A DNA stretch of 64,000 nucleotides from JAUIAS01 sp030425395 (GTDB lineage Bacteria; Pseudomonadota; Alphaproteobacteria; Rhodobacterales; Rhodobacteraceae): contig CP121336.1 of the NCBI GenBank assembly GCA_043553855.1, forward strand, positions 682,001 through 746,000. The letters run 5' to 3'. This document shows positions 17,740 to 26,541 of the stretch, piece after piece (position 1 is the first letter of the stretch; each line of letters opens with the position of its first letter). A model generated the notes under the pieces. It made no database searches. It saw only the letters and a program-made list of their open reading frames with translations, and was not told the origin of the DNA. The position numbers and the translations under genes were made by a program.

Positions 17740-17753
17740 ATTGACTAGTCAAT
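17740..17753. promoter_or_regulatory. Putative BetI operator between betI and choX
   Basis: ATTGACTAGTCAAT is a perfect 14-base palindrome lying 49 bases before the betI start and 37 bases before the choX ATG. TetR repressors bind such palindromes, and this is the only one I noticed in the divergent region. It contains TTGAC, so it may overlap a -35 element. Confidence 0.65.
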
Positions 17754-17790
17754 CAAGAAAGAAATGTCACTGATCAACGGGAGAATATTC

Positions 17791-18714
17791 ATGACCATCA
17801 AGACCACGCTTTCCGCACTGGCCATCGTGGCGGCAACGCCTGCTCTGGCGGCCGAGTGCAACACCGTCACGTTTTCGGACGTGGGCTGGACCGACATCAC
17901 CGCCACCACAGCCGCCACCACCGTCGTTCTGGACGCGCTGGGATATGAAACCGATATCAAGGTGCTGTCGGTGCCTGTGACCTATACGTCGATGGCGGCG
18001 GGCGATATCGACGTTTTTCTGGGCAACTGGATGCCGACGATGGAGGCCGATATCGCGCCTTACCGCGACGCGGGCACCGTCGACACGGTGCGTGCAAACC
18101 TTGAGGGCGCAAAATACACCTTGGCCACCAATGCGGTCGGTGCCGGGCTTGGCATCAAGGATTTCGCCGATATCGCCGCACAGGGTGACGCGCTGGATTC
18201 GACCATCTACGGCATTGAGCCGGGCAATGACGGCAACCGCCTGATCATGGACATGATCGCCGCCGATGCCTTTGGGCTGACCGGTTTCGAGGTCAAGGAA
18301 AGCTCGGAACAGGGGATGCTGGCGCAGGTTGGCCGTTCGGTAAAGCGCGACGAACCCATCGTGTTCCTGGCCTGGGAACCGCACCCGATGAACGCCAACT
18401 ATGACCTGACCTACCTGACCGGCGGCGATGACTGGTTCGGCCCGAACCTCGGCGGGGCAACGGTCTATACCAACACCCGCGCGGGATATGTGAACGAATG
18501 CCCGAACGTCGGCAAATTGCTGAGCAATCTGGAATTCACGCTGGCTATGGAAAACGAGATCATGGGCGCGATCCTGAACGACGGCGAAGACCCGAGCGAC
18601 GCCGCGACCGCATGGCTTGCGGCCAACACCAGCGTTCTGGACGCATGGCTTGACGGCGTGACCACCATGGACGGCGGCGACGCAAAGGCGGCCGTTATGG
18701 GTGCGCTGGAATAA
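17791..18714 (+). CDS. choX: Choline ABC transporter, periplasmic binding protein
   Basis: A 307-residue substrate-binding protein for choline uptake. The ATG at 17791 follows CGGGAG and gives a standard signal peptide (MTIKTTLSALAIVAATPALA, cleaved before AEC); an upstream ATG at 17764 lacks this. The mature part resembles the OpuAC/ProX family, with VGWTDITATTAATTVVLDALG at the start and aromatic residues suited to quaternary-amine cages. It heads the importer operon, diverging from betI, and is presumably induced by choline through BetI. Confidence 0.93.
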   Translation: MTIKTTLSALAIVAATPALAAECNTVTFSDVGWTDITATTAATTVVLDALGYETDIKVLSVPVTYTSMAAGDIDVFLGNWMPTMEADIAPYRDAGTVDTVRANLEGAKYTLATNAVGAGLGIKDFADIAAQGDALDSTIYGIEPGNDGNRLIMDMIAADAFGLTGFEVKESSEQGMLAQVGRSVKRDEPIVFLAWEPHPMNANYDLTYLTGGDDWFGPNLGGATVYTNTRAGYVNECPNVGKLLSNLEFTLAMENEIMGAILNDGEDPSDAATAWLAANTSVLDAWLDGVTTMDGGDAKAAVMGALE

Positions 18715-18720
18715 GCGTAA

Positions 18721-19392
18721 ATGGCCGTTTATCGACAAACCAAAGGTTCCGCCGACTGGCGGGACCTTCTGGCCGATCCGGCGAAACAATGGAAGGCCGG
18801 CTACTCTGCGATGGCCGCAGCGCAAAGCTGGGAAGCCGGGTTTCCGCTGGAGGTTTCGTCTGTTCTTGGTGATAACGTCGAATTGCAGTTGGCAATCGTT
18901 GAGCACAAGGTTCCGATGCCCGGACAGGGGTATCCGTCCCAATGCGATGTCTTTGCACTGACCCGAGCCGACGGGACAGATCAGGCGGTAGCGATCGAAG
19001 CCAAAGTTAACGAACCTTTCGGACCGACCATTGCCGAATGGCTTGGCCCTTCGCCTTCGGAGAACAAAACATTCCGGCTTGAAACCATCTGCGGGTGGTT
19101 CGGGAAAAGCACTCCGCCGGAAGACCTGAGGTATCAGCTTTTTCACCGGACAGCCGCCGCGATTGTCGAAGCGCGCCGCTTTCACCGGCCTATCGCCGCG
19201 ATGGTTGTCCACTCGTTCAGCCCTGAAAAAATGTGGCAACATGACTTCGCAAATTTTGCCGATTGGCTGGCCGGGGACAATATTTCTAAGAGCGTGTTTG
19301 AAACCGTTTTACCTGATAGAATGCGGCTACGCCTAGCGTGGGCACAGGGCGACCCCAAATACCTAAAGGACCTGAACGCATGGACTGGCTGA
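18721..19392 (+). CDS. DUF6946-like protein with PD-(D/E)XK-type residues, inside the choline importer operon
   Basis: A 223-residue cytoplasmic protein of unknown function that I associate with DUF6946. Acidic and lysine residues are spaced like a PD-(D/E)XK nuclease core: Glu61, Asp76 in QCDVFAL, then Glu93-Ala-Lys95 in AIEAKV. It starts six bases after choX and ends 13 bases into choW, whose ribosome-binding site (AAAGGA) lies inside its last codons, so it is transcriptionally and translationally embedded in the operon. Base composition is a little lower in GC than its neighbours. A nuclease role is inference from residue spacing alone; no transport link is known to me. Confidence 0.7.
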   Translation: MAVYRQTKGSADWRDLLADPAKQWKAGYSAMAAAQSWEAGFPLEVSSVLGDNVELQLAIVEHKVPMPGQGYPSQCDVFALTRADGTDQAVAIEAKVNEPFGPTIAEWLGPSPSENKTFRLETICGWFGKSTPPEDLRYQLFHRTAAAIVEARRFHRPIAAMVVHSFSPEKMWQHDFANFADWLAGDNISKSVFETVLPDRMRLRLAWAQGDPKYLKDLNAWTG

Positions 19393-20213
19393 CAGACAAC
19401 AAGATCCCCATCGGCAAATGGGCGGCGGGGATGTTCGATTGGTTACAGGACAACTTTTCGGTTCTGTTCGAAGGCATGTCCATCGCGTTGGAGTGGCTCA
19501 TTGATGCCATCCTGTGGGTGTTGCAGACGCCGCACCCGCTGTTCATCATCGGAGTATTCGCGGCGATGACCTATGGGCTGCAACGGCGCATCGCGCCTGC
19601 GGTTCTGGTGGTGGTCGGGTTCCTGTTCATCCTCAATCAGGGCTATTGGGAGGAAACCACCGAAAGCCTCACGCTGGTCCTGTCGGCCTGTGTGGTGTGT
19701 ATGGGGATCGGTGTGCCCATCGGCATTGCGGCGGCGCACCGGCCCCGGCTCTACGCGGCGATGCGGCCTGTGCTCGACCTGATGCAGACCCTGCCCACCT
19801 TTGTCTATCTGATCCCCGCGATCGTGTTTTTCGGCATCGGCATGGTGCCCGGCCTGATCGCCACGGTGATCTTTGTGCTGCCCGCCCCGATCCGCCTGAC
19901 CCAGCTTGGCATCGCCTCAACGCCGCAACCCCTGCTTGAGGCGGCGCAGGCTTTCGGCGCGACCCCGCGCCAGACCCTGTGGAAGGTCGAACTGCCCTAT
20001 GCGATGCCGCAGATCATGACCGGGCTGAACCAGACGATCATGCTGTCGCTGTCGATGGTGGTGATCGCAGCCCTTGTTGGGGCCGACGGTCTGGGCGTGC
20101 CGGTGGTCAGGGCGCTGAATTCGGTCAACACCGCGCTTGGCTTTGAATCCGGGATCGTGATTGTGGTCGTGGCGATCATGCTCGACCGGATGCTGCGCAA
20201 GGAGCGTGACTGA
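19380..20213 (+). CDS. choW: Choline ABC transporter permease
   Basis: A 277-residue inner-membrane permease for choline import, with about six membrane segments and a BPD_transp_1 domain. The EAA-type coupling loop is visible around residues 180-200 (EAAQAFGATPRQTLWKVELPYAMPQIMTG in outline). The ATG at 19380 (MDWLTDNKIPIGKWA) has AAAGGA upstream and is the family start; the open frame extends further back within the preceding gene. It overlaps that gene by 13 bases and shares a TGATG junction with choV. Confidence 0.93.
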   Translation: MDWLTDNKIPIGKWAAGMFDWLQDNFSVLFEGMSIALEWLIDAILWVLQTPHPLFIIGVFAAMTYGLQRRIAPAVLVVVGFLFILNQGYWEETTESLTLVLSACVVCMGIGVPIGIAAAHRPRLYAAMRPVLDLMQTLPTFVYLIPAIVFFGIGMVPGLIATVIFVLPAPIRLTQLGIASTPQPLLEAAQAFGATPRQTLWKVELPYAMPQIMTGLNQTIMLSLSMVVIAALVGADGLGVPVVRALNSVNTALGFESGIVIVVVAIMLDRMLRKERD

Positions 20214-21268
20214 TGACACCTGTAGCCGATCCTGAAACCCCCGCAGGCATCGCGGTCGAGTTCGACAATGTCTCAATCGTATTTGGCGACCGCCCCGAAA
20301 AGGCCCTGCCCCTCATGGACAAGGGCCAGTCCCGCCCCGAGGTTCAGGAGGCCTGCGGACAGGTTCTGGGTGTGCACAACTGTTCGCTGACCGTGGCCCA
20401 GGGCGAGATCCTCGTTCTCATGGGGTTGTCGGGATCGGGAAAATCCACGCTGCTGCGCGCGGTCAACGGCCTCAATCCGGTTGTGCGCGGCACGGCGCGG
20501 GTGTGGGATGGCGATCAACTGGTGGACGTCACTCACGCCGACGCCGCCACTCTGCGCCGGTTGCGCGCCAACCATGTCGCAATGGTGTTTCAACAATTCG
20601 GCCTGCTGCCGTGGCGCACAGTGCGCGAAAATGTCGGGCTGGGTCTGGAACTGGCTGGCATGGCCAAGCCCGAACGTCAGGACCGTGTCGATACCCAGCT
20701 TTCACTTGTTGGCCTGTCTGACTGGGCCGATCGCAAGGTGGGCGAGTTGTCCGGCGGTATGCAACAGCGCGTGGGCCTTGCCCGCGCCTTTGCGACCGAG
20801 GCCCCCATCCTGTTGATGGACGAACCCTTCAGCGCGCTTGATCCTCTGATCCGCACCCGGTTGCAGGATGAACTTCTTGAACTGCAACAAACGCTGAAGC
20901 GCACGATTGTCTTTGTCAGCCACGATCTGGACGAAGCCTTCAAGATCGGCAACCGCATCGCCATCATGGAAGGCGGACGCATCGTGCAATGCGGCACGCC
21001 GCAGGATATCTTTACCAACCCCGCGACGGATTACGTGGCGGATTTCGTGGCCCACATGAACCCCTTGGGCGTTCTGCGCGCGCATGACGTGATGGAGCCG
21101 GCGGACGGAACCGCCCGCGGCAGCCTGCCCTACAACACGCAGATCAAGGATGTCATGGCGCTGGCCGCGCGCCAAACCCGCCCCGTTGCCATTACGCAAA
21201 ACGGTGTGGTGATCGGACAGGTCCAGCCCTCAAGCATCCTGTCCCGGCTGGTCAATCCGCGCGGCTAG
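20213..21268 (+). CDS. choV: Choline ABC transporter, ATP-binding protein
   Basis: A 351-residue ATPase energising choline import. Visible motifs are Walker A GLSGSGKST, the Q-loop in MVFQQFGLLPWRTV, the signature LSGGMQQRVGLARAF, Walker B ILLMDEPFSALDP and the switch histidine in FVSHDLDEA. The C-terminal 50 residues resemble a short CBS-like regulatory segment (KDVMALAARQTRPVAITQNG), as in osmoregulated quaternary-amine importers. The start overlaps the choW stop by one base. It converges with the EamA gene, their ends overlapping by four bases. Confidence 0.94.
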   Translation: MTPVADPETPAGIAVEFDNVSIVFGDRPEKALPLMDKGQSRPEVQEACGQVLGVHNCSLTVAQGEILVLMGLSGSGKSTLLRAVNGLNPVVRGTARVWDGDQLVDVTHADAATLRRLRANHVAMVFQQFGLLPWRTVRENVGLGLELAGMAKPERQDRVDTQLSLVGLSDWADRKVGELSGGMQQRVGLARAFATEAPILLMDEPFSALDPLIRTRLQDELLELQQTLKRTIVFVSHDLDEAFKIGNRIAIMEGGRIVQCGTPQDIFTNPATDYVADFVAHMNPLGVLRAHDVMEPADGTARGSLPYNTQIKDVMALAARQTRPVAITQNGVVIGQVQPSSILSRLVNPRG

Positions 21269-22170
21269 AGCTTGGTCGCAGGGGTCGGCGGCGTGATTGG
21301 CTGCCGACGCAGAACCGCTTCGCGCCATGTGATGAAGGTCACCGCCGACAGGATCACCGTGCCGCCCAACACCACGAAGATATCCACCGGTTCGGCAAAA
21401 AACAGAGCGCCCAGCGCCGTGGCCCATACCAGTTGCAAGAACGTGACCGGCTGCGTCACCGTCAGAGGTGCCGCGCGAAACGCCAAGGTCATCGAAAAAT
21501 GGCCCGCCGTGGCAAAACACGCCACCCCGAACAGGATGGCCAGCTCCCGCCATGTCGGCGTGACCCAATCGGCCATCGCAAACGGCGCCAGCGCAATCGT
21601 GACCCAGATGGACAACATTGCCACCACAAGGCTTGGCTTGGCCTCATCGACCAATACCTTGGCCACCATGTAGGACACCGCAAAGACGACCGCATTGACC
21701 AGCATCGCCGCGTGCCCGAGGCTCAGATCGCGAAATCCCGGACGCAGGATGATTGCCGCCCCGACCAAAGCGGCCACCACGGCCAGAATGCGCCGCGCCG
21801 CCAGCTTTTCCCCCAAAAACAGCGCCGCCCCGATGGTGACATAGACCGGCGCGAGGTAGTTCATCGCCGTCACCTCGGCCAACGGGATGCGGGTCATCGC
21901 AAAGAACCACAGAATGACGCCGATCGCGTGCAGGAACCCGCGCACCGCGAACAACCCCCAAAGCCGCGCGGTCAGATGCGCCCCCACCAGCGTCCTGAGC
22001 ACCGGCAGCACAAAGACCAGCCCCATTGCATAACGGATGAACGCGGCCTCTGCCGGGGGCATGCCCTTGCCCATGACCTTGACCAGCGCCGTGACGGCAA
22101 CAAACGACAGGCCGGTGACGAGCATCCAGAATATTCCGAGAAGAGGGCGATGCTGTTCGGGGTTTTGCAT
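21265..22170 (-). CDS. DMT-superfamily (EamA) transporter
   Basis: A 301-residue membrane protein with ten predicted helices in two EamA repeats. The first repeat includes PPAEAAFIRYAMGLVFVLPVL and the Glu-Ala-Met motif near IPLAEVTAMNYLAPVYVTIGAALFLGEKL; the second ends in AVTFITWREAVLRRQ. Such proteins export metabolites or amino acids; the substrate cannot be told from sequence. It lies tail-to-tail with choV. Confidence 0.87.
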   Translation of the reverse strand: MQNPEQHRPLLGIFWMLVTGLSFVAVTALVKVMGKGMPPAEAAFIRYAMGLVFVLPVLRTLVGAHLTARLWGLFAVRGFLHAIGVILWFFAMTRIPLAEVTAMNYLAPVYVTIGAALFLGEKLAARRILAVVAALVGAAIILRPGFRDLSLGHAAMLVNAVVFAVSYMVAKVLVDEAKPSLVVAMLSIWVTIALAPFAMADWVTPTWRELAILFGVACFATAGHFSMTLAFRAAPLTVTQPVTFLQLVWATALGALFFAEPVDIFVVLGGTVILSAVTFITWREAVLRRQPITPPTPATKL

Positions 22171-22209
22171 ATGTCTATGAACACCCTTAGATGCACGAGT
22201 CGCAACCCT

Positions 22210-22809
22210 TCACATGACAATTAGTTTTACGGCGATCGTCCACATCGTCGCACCGACCACCAGATCCAGCGCCCGCCAGGCCGAAGGCTTCGCAAAGAAC
22301 GGCGCAAGCAACCGCGCCCCGAAGCCCAGCGAAAAGAAGAACACCACGCTGGCCGTCATCGCTCCTGCCGCAAACGCCGTGGGATAGGGATATTGGGCCG
22401 ATACCGATCCCAGCAAAACCACCGTATCCAGATACACATGTGGATTGAGCCAGGTCAGCGCCAGCGCCGTCATCACGGCCGCGCCCAGCCCGGAACCGCC
22501 ATCGCCACCCGCGCGCAACGCATCCCCGCCGCGCCATGCCGCGCGGAAACTGCGCGCGCCATACCACAGCAGAAACGCTGCCCCGCCATAGCGCATCGCC
22601 GTCTCAAACCCCGGAACAGCCTGCGCCAACGCCCCAAAGCCAAACACCCCCGCCGCGATCAGAATCGCGTCGGAAACCGCGCAAACCAGACAGACCCAGA
22701 CAACATGCTGCGCCCGCAACCCTTGCCGCAGCACAAAGGCATTCTGCGACCCGATGGCGAGAATAAGCCCCAGACCAAGGGAAAACCCCGAAACCGCGCT
22801 TGCCAGCAT
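22210..22809 (-). CDS. LysE/ArgO-family amino-acid exporter
   Basis: A 199-residue inner-membrane protein with about six helices. The N-terminal pattern GFSLGLGLILAIGSQNAFVLRQGL is the LysE/ArgO hallmark, and ALTWLNPHVYLDTVVLLG is the second conserved stretch. The family exports basic amino acids such as lysine or arginine. The ATG at 22809 is chosen since the longer frame (to 22992) crosses the promoter region shared with the divergent gene. No LysG/ArgP regulator is adjacent. Confidence 0.9.
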   Translation of the reverse strand: MLASAVSGFSLGLGLILAIGSQNAFVLRQGLRAQHVVWVCLVCAVSDAILIAAGVFGFGALAQAVPGFETAMRYGGAAFLLWYGARSFRAAWRGGDALRAGGDGGSGLGAAVMTALALTWLNPHVYLDTVVLLGSVSAQYPYPTAFAAGAMTASVVFFFSLGFGARLLAPFFAKPSAWRALDLVVGATMWTIAVKLIVM

Positions 22810-22959
22810 CCCCTGTTCCTTTCGCTCTGCCGTGCCAGTTGCCACGCATCCATTGCGTTGCGGCCTGCAATCGGGCGCAGTCTTGCCACCGCGCGCGGGA
22901 ATTGCCAACATCGCACGCAGGCTCTGACAATGACGCAGAGACCAGACGGAGAAACGCCA

Positions 22960-23940
22960 ATGCAACGCTCCCCCCTGAAAGGTTGGCACCATACACCTCC
23001 GGTGCCGCTGCGCGTGTCACCGTTCTTTGCCTGGCCCCCCAGACCGATGGATATGCTGCGCTGGATCTGGAATTCATGGTTCCTGATCACCGAACGCCTG
23101 ATCATCGTTGGCGTTGCGCTGATCACGGTCACATGGTTTCAGCCGCCGCTGGAGGAAACCCGCAGCTTTGCCGCCGGTTGGGTGCTGGAGATCTACGCGC
23201 GCAACCTGATCCTGATGATCGCGGTTGCGGGCGGGCTGCATCTGTATTTCTACAGCTTCTCCAAACAGGGACAAAAGCTCAAATACGATCCGCGCCCGCT
23301 GATGCGCAACGGACGCCAGTTCACCCTTGGCGGTCAGGTGCGCGACAACATGTTCTGGACGCTGGCCAGCGGCGTGACCATCTGGACAGGCTATGAGGCG
23401 CTGTTGTTCTGGGCGATGGCCAACGGTTATGCCCCGGTGATCTCATGGTCAGACAACCCGGTCTGGTTCATTGCCCTGTTCCTCGTGATCCCGATCTGGG
23501 AAAGCTTTTATTTCTACTGGATACACCGGCTTTTGCATGTGCCGTTCCTGTATCGCCATATCCACGCCCTGCATCACCGCAATATCAATGTCGGCCCGTG
23601 GTCGGGGCTGTCGATGCATCCGGTGGAACACCTGCTTTTCCTTGGGTCGGTGCTGGTGCATTTCGTCATCCCCGCCGGTCCGGTGCACATCCTGTATCAC
23701 TTGCAATATTACGCGCTGACCGCCGCAACCACGCATACCGGGTTCGAGGGCGTGTTGGTCGCCGACAAGAACCGGATGCGATTGGGCACCTTTCACCACC
23801 AGATGCACCACCGGTATTTCGAATGCAATTATGGCTCGCTCGAGATTCCGTGGGACAAGTTCTTCGGCTCGTTCCATGACGGAACGGCAGAGGCCGACGC
23901 GGCCATCCGGGAGCGCCGCAAACGGTTTCAGGGTGGCTAG
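22960..23940 (+). CDS. Sterol desaturase/fatty acid hydroxylase-family membrane enzyme
   Basis: A 326-residue integral membrane protein with the histidine clusters of the fatty-acid hydroxylase superfamily that bind a di-iron centre: HRLLH (with WI before it), HALHHRN, HPVEH, then HTGFEG and HHQMHHRYFECN. About four membrane segments precede and separate them. The ATG at 22960 follows CGGAG. Members hydroxylate or desaturate lipids with O2; the substrate here is unknown, and bacterial homologues are often called sterol desaturase without evidence of sterols. It stands alone, divergent from the LysE-type gene. Confidence 0.88.
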   Translation: MQRSPLKGWHHTPPVPLRVSPFFAWPPRPMDMLRWIWNSWFLITERLIIVGVALITVTWFQPPLEETRSFAAGWVLEIYARNLILMIAVAGGLHLYFYSFSKQGQKLKYDPRPLMRNGRQFTLGGQVRDNMFWTLASGVTIWTGYEALLFWAMANGYAPVISWSDNPVWFIALFLVIPIWESFYFYWIHRLLHVPFLYRHIHALHHRNINVGPWSGLSMHPVEHLLFLGSVLVHFVIPAGPVHILYHLQYYALTAATTHTGFEGVLVADKNRMRLGTFHHQMHHRYFECNYGSLEIPWDKFFGSFHDGTAEADAAIRERRKRFQGG

Positions 23941-24012
23941 GGGGCTCTGCCCCCCCTTGCCACCCGCCGCGCCTTGCGCGCCTTTCACCGGAGTATTTCG
24001 GACCAGAAGACG
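23940..24012. repeat. Dispersed intergenic repeat, copy 1
   Basis: A G/C-run segment (GGGGCTCTGCCCCCC) is followed by a short hairpin (GCGCCTTGCGCGC) and the core CACCGGAGTATTTCGGACC with an AGAAG end at about 23986-24008. The same layout recurs near 34.8, 37.7, 41.4, 41.46 and 44.0 kb, always outside genes. Confidence 0.6.
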
Positions 24013-24144
24013 GGGGCCCGTTTGCCGAACCTCAACGCAGGCACTTTGCCGGCTTGATCCGCGCCCGCTGGACGCAGCCCCTGCGGCGTGCAAGGCACGG
24101 CGCATCACCCATGACAATGCCCCGCGCAGCGGGGCGCCTTTGTC

Positions 24145-24906
24145 TCAGCTAAACTGCTCGGCGATGAGGCGTTCTTCCAGCCCGTGGCCCGGATCGAACA
24201 GGATGCGGTGGGCGATACTGGGTTCTGAGCGGATCTCCACCCAATCAATATCGGCAAACGAGACCGAATCGCCTTCGGCCATGACCGGGCGTTTGTCCGG
24301 CTCGAGCACATCAAAGCGCACCTTTGCGGTCTTTGGCAAAAGCGCGCCCCGCCAGCGCCGGGGGCGAAATGCCGCGACCGCCGTCAGCGCCAGCACATCC
24401 GATCCGATGGGCAGGATCGGGCCATGGGCCGAATAGTTGTAGGCGGTTGATCCCGCCGGGGTTGCCACCAGCGCCCCGTCGCAGACCAGTTCCTGAAGAC
24501 GCAGCCGGTCGTCGACGGTGATCCGCAGCTTGGCCGCCTGCGGGCCTGCGCGCAGCAACGAGACTTCGTTGATCGCCAGCGCGCGGTGCATGGTTCCGGC
24601 CTGATCCTGAGCTGTCATCGACAGGGGATTGATGACCTCTTCCTGCGCCACGTCCAGACGCGCGGGCAGATCGCTTTCGCTATATTCGTTCATCAGAAAG
24701 CCGATGGTGCCCCGGTTCATCCCGTAAACCGGCGCGGGCAGGTGCTGTGTCGCGTGGAGCGTTTGCAGCATGAACCCGTCCCCGCCAAGCGCCACGATCA
24801 CGCCCGCGTCTTCGGGTGCGCAATTGCCATACCGCCCGATCAACGCCGCGCGGGCGGTTTGCGCCACCGGGGCGGGGCTTGCCAGAAAAGCGATCTTGAG
24901 TGCCAT
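24145..24906 (-). CDS. nadK: NAD kinase
   Basis: A 253-residue cytoplasmic enzyme that phosphorylates NAD to NADP. The ATP-binding GGDG motif is at residues 41-44. The NE pair lies in ALAINEVSLLR, and the glycine-rich TPAGSTAYNYSAHGPI stretch binds the NAD. Length matches the short alphaproteobacterial form. It is divergent from glyA, with about 170 bases between the starts. Confidence 0.96.
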   Translation of the reverse strand: MALKIAFLASPAPVAQTARAALIGRYGNCAPEDAGVIVALGGDGFMLQTLHATQHLPAPVYGMNRGTIGFLMNEYSESDLPARLDVAQEEVINPLSMTAQDQAGTMHRALAINEVSLLRAGPQAAKLRITVDDRLRLQELVCDGALVATPAGSTAYNYSAHGPILPIGSDVLALTAVAAFRPRRWRGALLPKTAKVRFDVLEPDKRPVMAEGDSVSFADIDWVEIRSEPSIAHRILFDPGHGLEERLIAEQFS

Positions 24907-25076
24907 GGCGCAGGTTTCCGACCCGATACGTTATGTTCCGAAACAAACATATGTTGCCGCCAAAGGCCAGCCTTGACGCAGCGCCCCGGAAAATCGTCGT
25001 ATATCGGCCTTTTCCACCGCCCGTGTTTCCGATAGGAACGCCGCCAGTTCCACGCAGCACAGCGGAGATACCATCC

Positions 25077-26372
25077 ATGACTGTCCCCCCCCGTGATACG
25101 GGCTTTTTCACAGAGTCCCTTGAAACCCGCGACGCCGAACTGTTCGGCGCGATCCGTTCAGAACTGGGCCGTCAGCGCGACGAGATCGAGCTGATCGCCT
25201 CGGAAAACATTGTCTCCGCCGCCGTGATGGAAGCGCAGGGCAGCGTGATGACGAACAAATATGCCGAGGGCTATCCCGGGCGGCGCTACTATGGCGGGTG
25301 CCAGTATGTCGACATCGCCGAGAACCTCGCGATTGACCGGGCCAAGGAACTCTTTGGATGCGGCTTTGCCAACGTTCAGCCCAATTCGGGCAGCCAGGCC
25401 AATCAGGGTGTGTTTCAGGCGCTGCTCAAGCCCGGCGACACCATTCTGGGCATGAGCCTTGATGCCGGTGGCCACCTGACCCACGGGGCCGCCCCGAACC
25501 AGTCGGGCAAGTGGTTCAACGCCATTCAATACGGCGTGCGCAAGCAGGACAACCTGCTGGACTACGATCAGGTCGCGGCACTGGCCGAGGAACACAAGCC
25601 CAAGATGATCATCGCCGGCGGCTCCGCCATTCCGCGCCAGATAGATTTCGCACGGATGCGCGAAATCGCCGACAGCGTCGGGGCGTATCTGCATGTGGAC
25701 ATGGCGCATTTCGCGGGTCTGGTTGCGGCTGGCCTGCACCCATCGCCGTTCCCGCATGCGCATGTGGCCACCACCACCACGCACAAGACCCTGCGCGGCC
25801 CGCGCGGCGGCATGATCCTGACCAATGACGAGGCGCTGGCCAAGAAATTCAACTCGGCCATTTTCCCCGGCATTCAGGGCGGCCCGCTGATGCATGTGAT
25901 CGCCGCAAAGGCGGTTGCCTTCGGTGAAGCGCTGCGCCCCGAGTTCAAGGACTATATCGCCAACGTGATCAAGAACGCGCAGGCCCTGAGCGATCAGTTG
26001 ATCAAGGGCGGTCTGGATACCGTGACCCACGGCACAGACACCCATGTCGTTCTGGTCGATCTGCGCCCCAAGGGCGTGACCGGCAATATCGTGGACAAGG
26101 CACTGGGCCGTGCGCATATCACCTGCAACAAGAACGGCGTTCCGTTTGACCCTGAAAAGCCAACCGTGACCAGCGGCATCCGCCTTGGATCGCCCGCCGG
26201 CACCACGCGCGGCTTCATGGAACCGGAGTTCCGCCAGATCGCCGATTGGATCATCGAGGTGGTCGACGGGCTGGCCGCCAACGGCGAAGACGGCAACGCG
26301 GACGTCGAAGCCAAGGTGCGCGCCGAAGTCGCCGAACTCTGCGCGCGCTTCCCGCTCTATCCCAACCTCTGA
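25077..26372 (+). CDS. glyA: Serine hydroxymethyltransferase
   Basis: A 431-residue PLP enzyme interconverting serine plus tetrahydrofolate with glycine plus 5,10-methylene-tetrahydrofolate, the main one-carbon source. The PLP lysine is in TTTTHKTLRGPRGG at about residue 237; the N-terminal IELIASENIVS and AEGYPGRRYYGG stretches are typical. The ATG at 25077 (MTVPPRDTGF) gives the normal length; the frame extends upstream to 24900 within the control region. A long hairpin at 26451-26483 lies 80 bases after the stop. Confidence 0.97.
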   Translation: MTVPPRDTGFFTESLETRDAELFGAIRSELGRQRDEIELIASENIVSAAVMEAQGSVMTNKYAEGYPGRRYYGGCQYVDIAENLAIDRAKELFGCGFANVQPNSGSQANQGVFQALLKPGDTILGMSLDAGGHLTHGAAPNQSGKWFNAIQYGVRKQDNLLDYDQVAALAEEHKPKMIIAGGSAIPRQIDFARMREIADSVGAYLHVDMAHFAGLVAAGLHPSPFPHAHVATTTTHKTLRGPRGGMILTNDEALAKKFNSAIFPGIQGGPLMHVIAAKAVAFGEALRPEFKDYIANVIKNAQALSDQLIKGGLDTVTHGTDTHVVLVDLRPKGVTGNIVDKALGRAHITCNKNGVPFDPEKPTVTSGIRLGSPAGTTRGFMEPEFRQIADWIIEVVDGLAANGEDGNADVEAKVRAEVAELCARFPLYPNL

Positions 26373-26450
26373 TCGGGTTCATATCGCTGGAGAGGCCCCG
26401 CCATTGGCGGCCCGCCCTTTGCAGTGAATGACGCAGATGAACACCCACAG

Positions 26451-26483
26451 TGGGCTCGAAGCGCAATGACCGCTTCGAGCCCA
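26451..26483. terminator. Perfect 13-bp hairpin after glyA
   Basis: TGGGCTCGAAGCG at 26451-26463 pairs perfectly with CGCTTCGAGCCCA at 26471-26483 across a seven-base loop. No T-run follows on either strand, so it is an incomplete terminator signature. It may end glyA transcripts, protect the 3' end, or be a protein site. Confidence 0.5.
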
Positions 26484-26541
26484 ACTTGACCATTGCTGCA
26501 CGCGCGAGATAAGTCACAGCGAACCCATCAAGTGATCTCAC

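Noticed and set aside
22393..22959. Upstream extension of the sterol-desaturase-family gene
   Set aside because: The frame is open but lies antisense to the LysE-type gene; the ribosome-binding site before 22960 and the homologous sequence define a later start.
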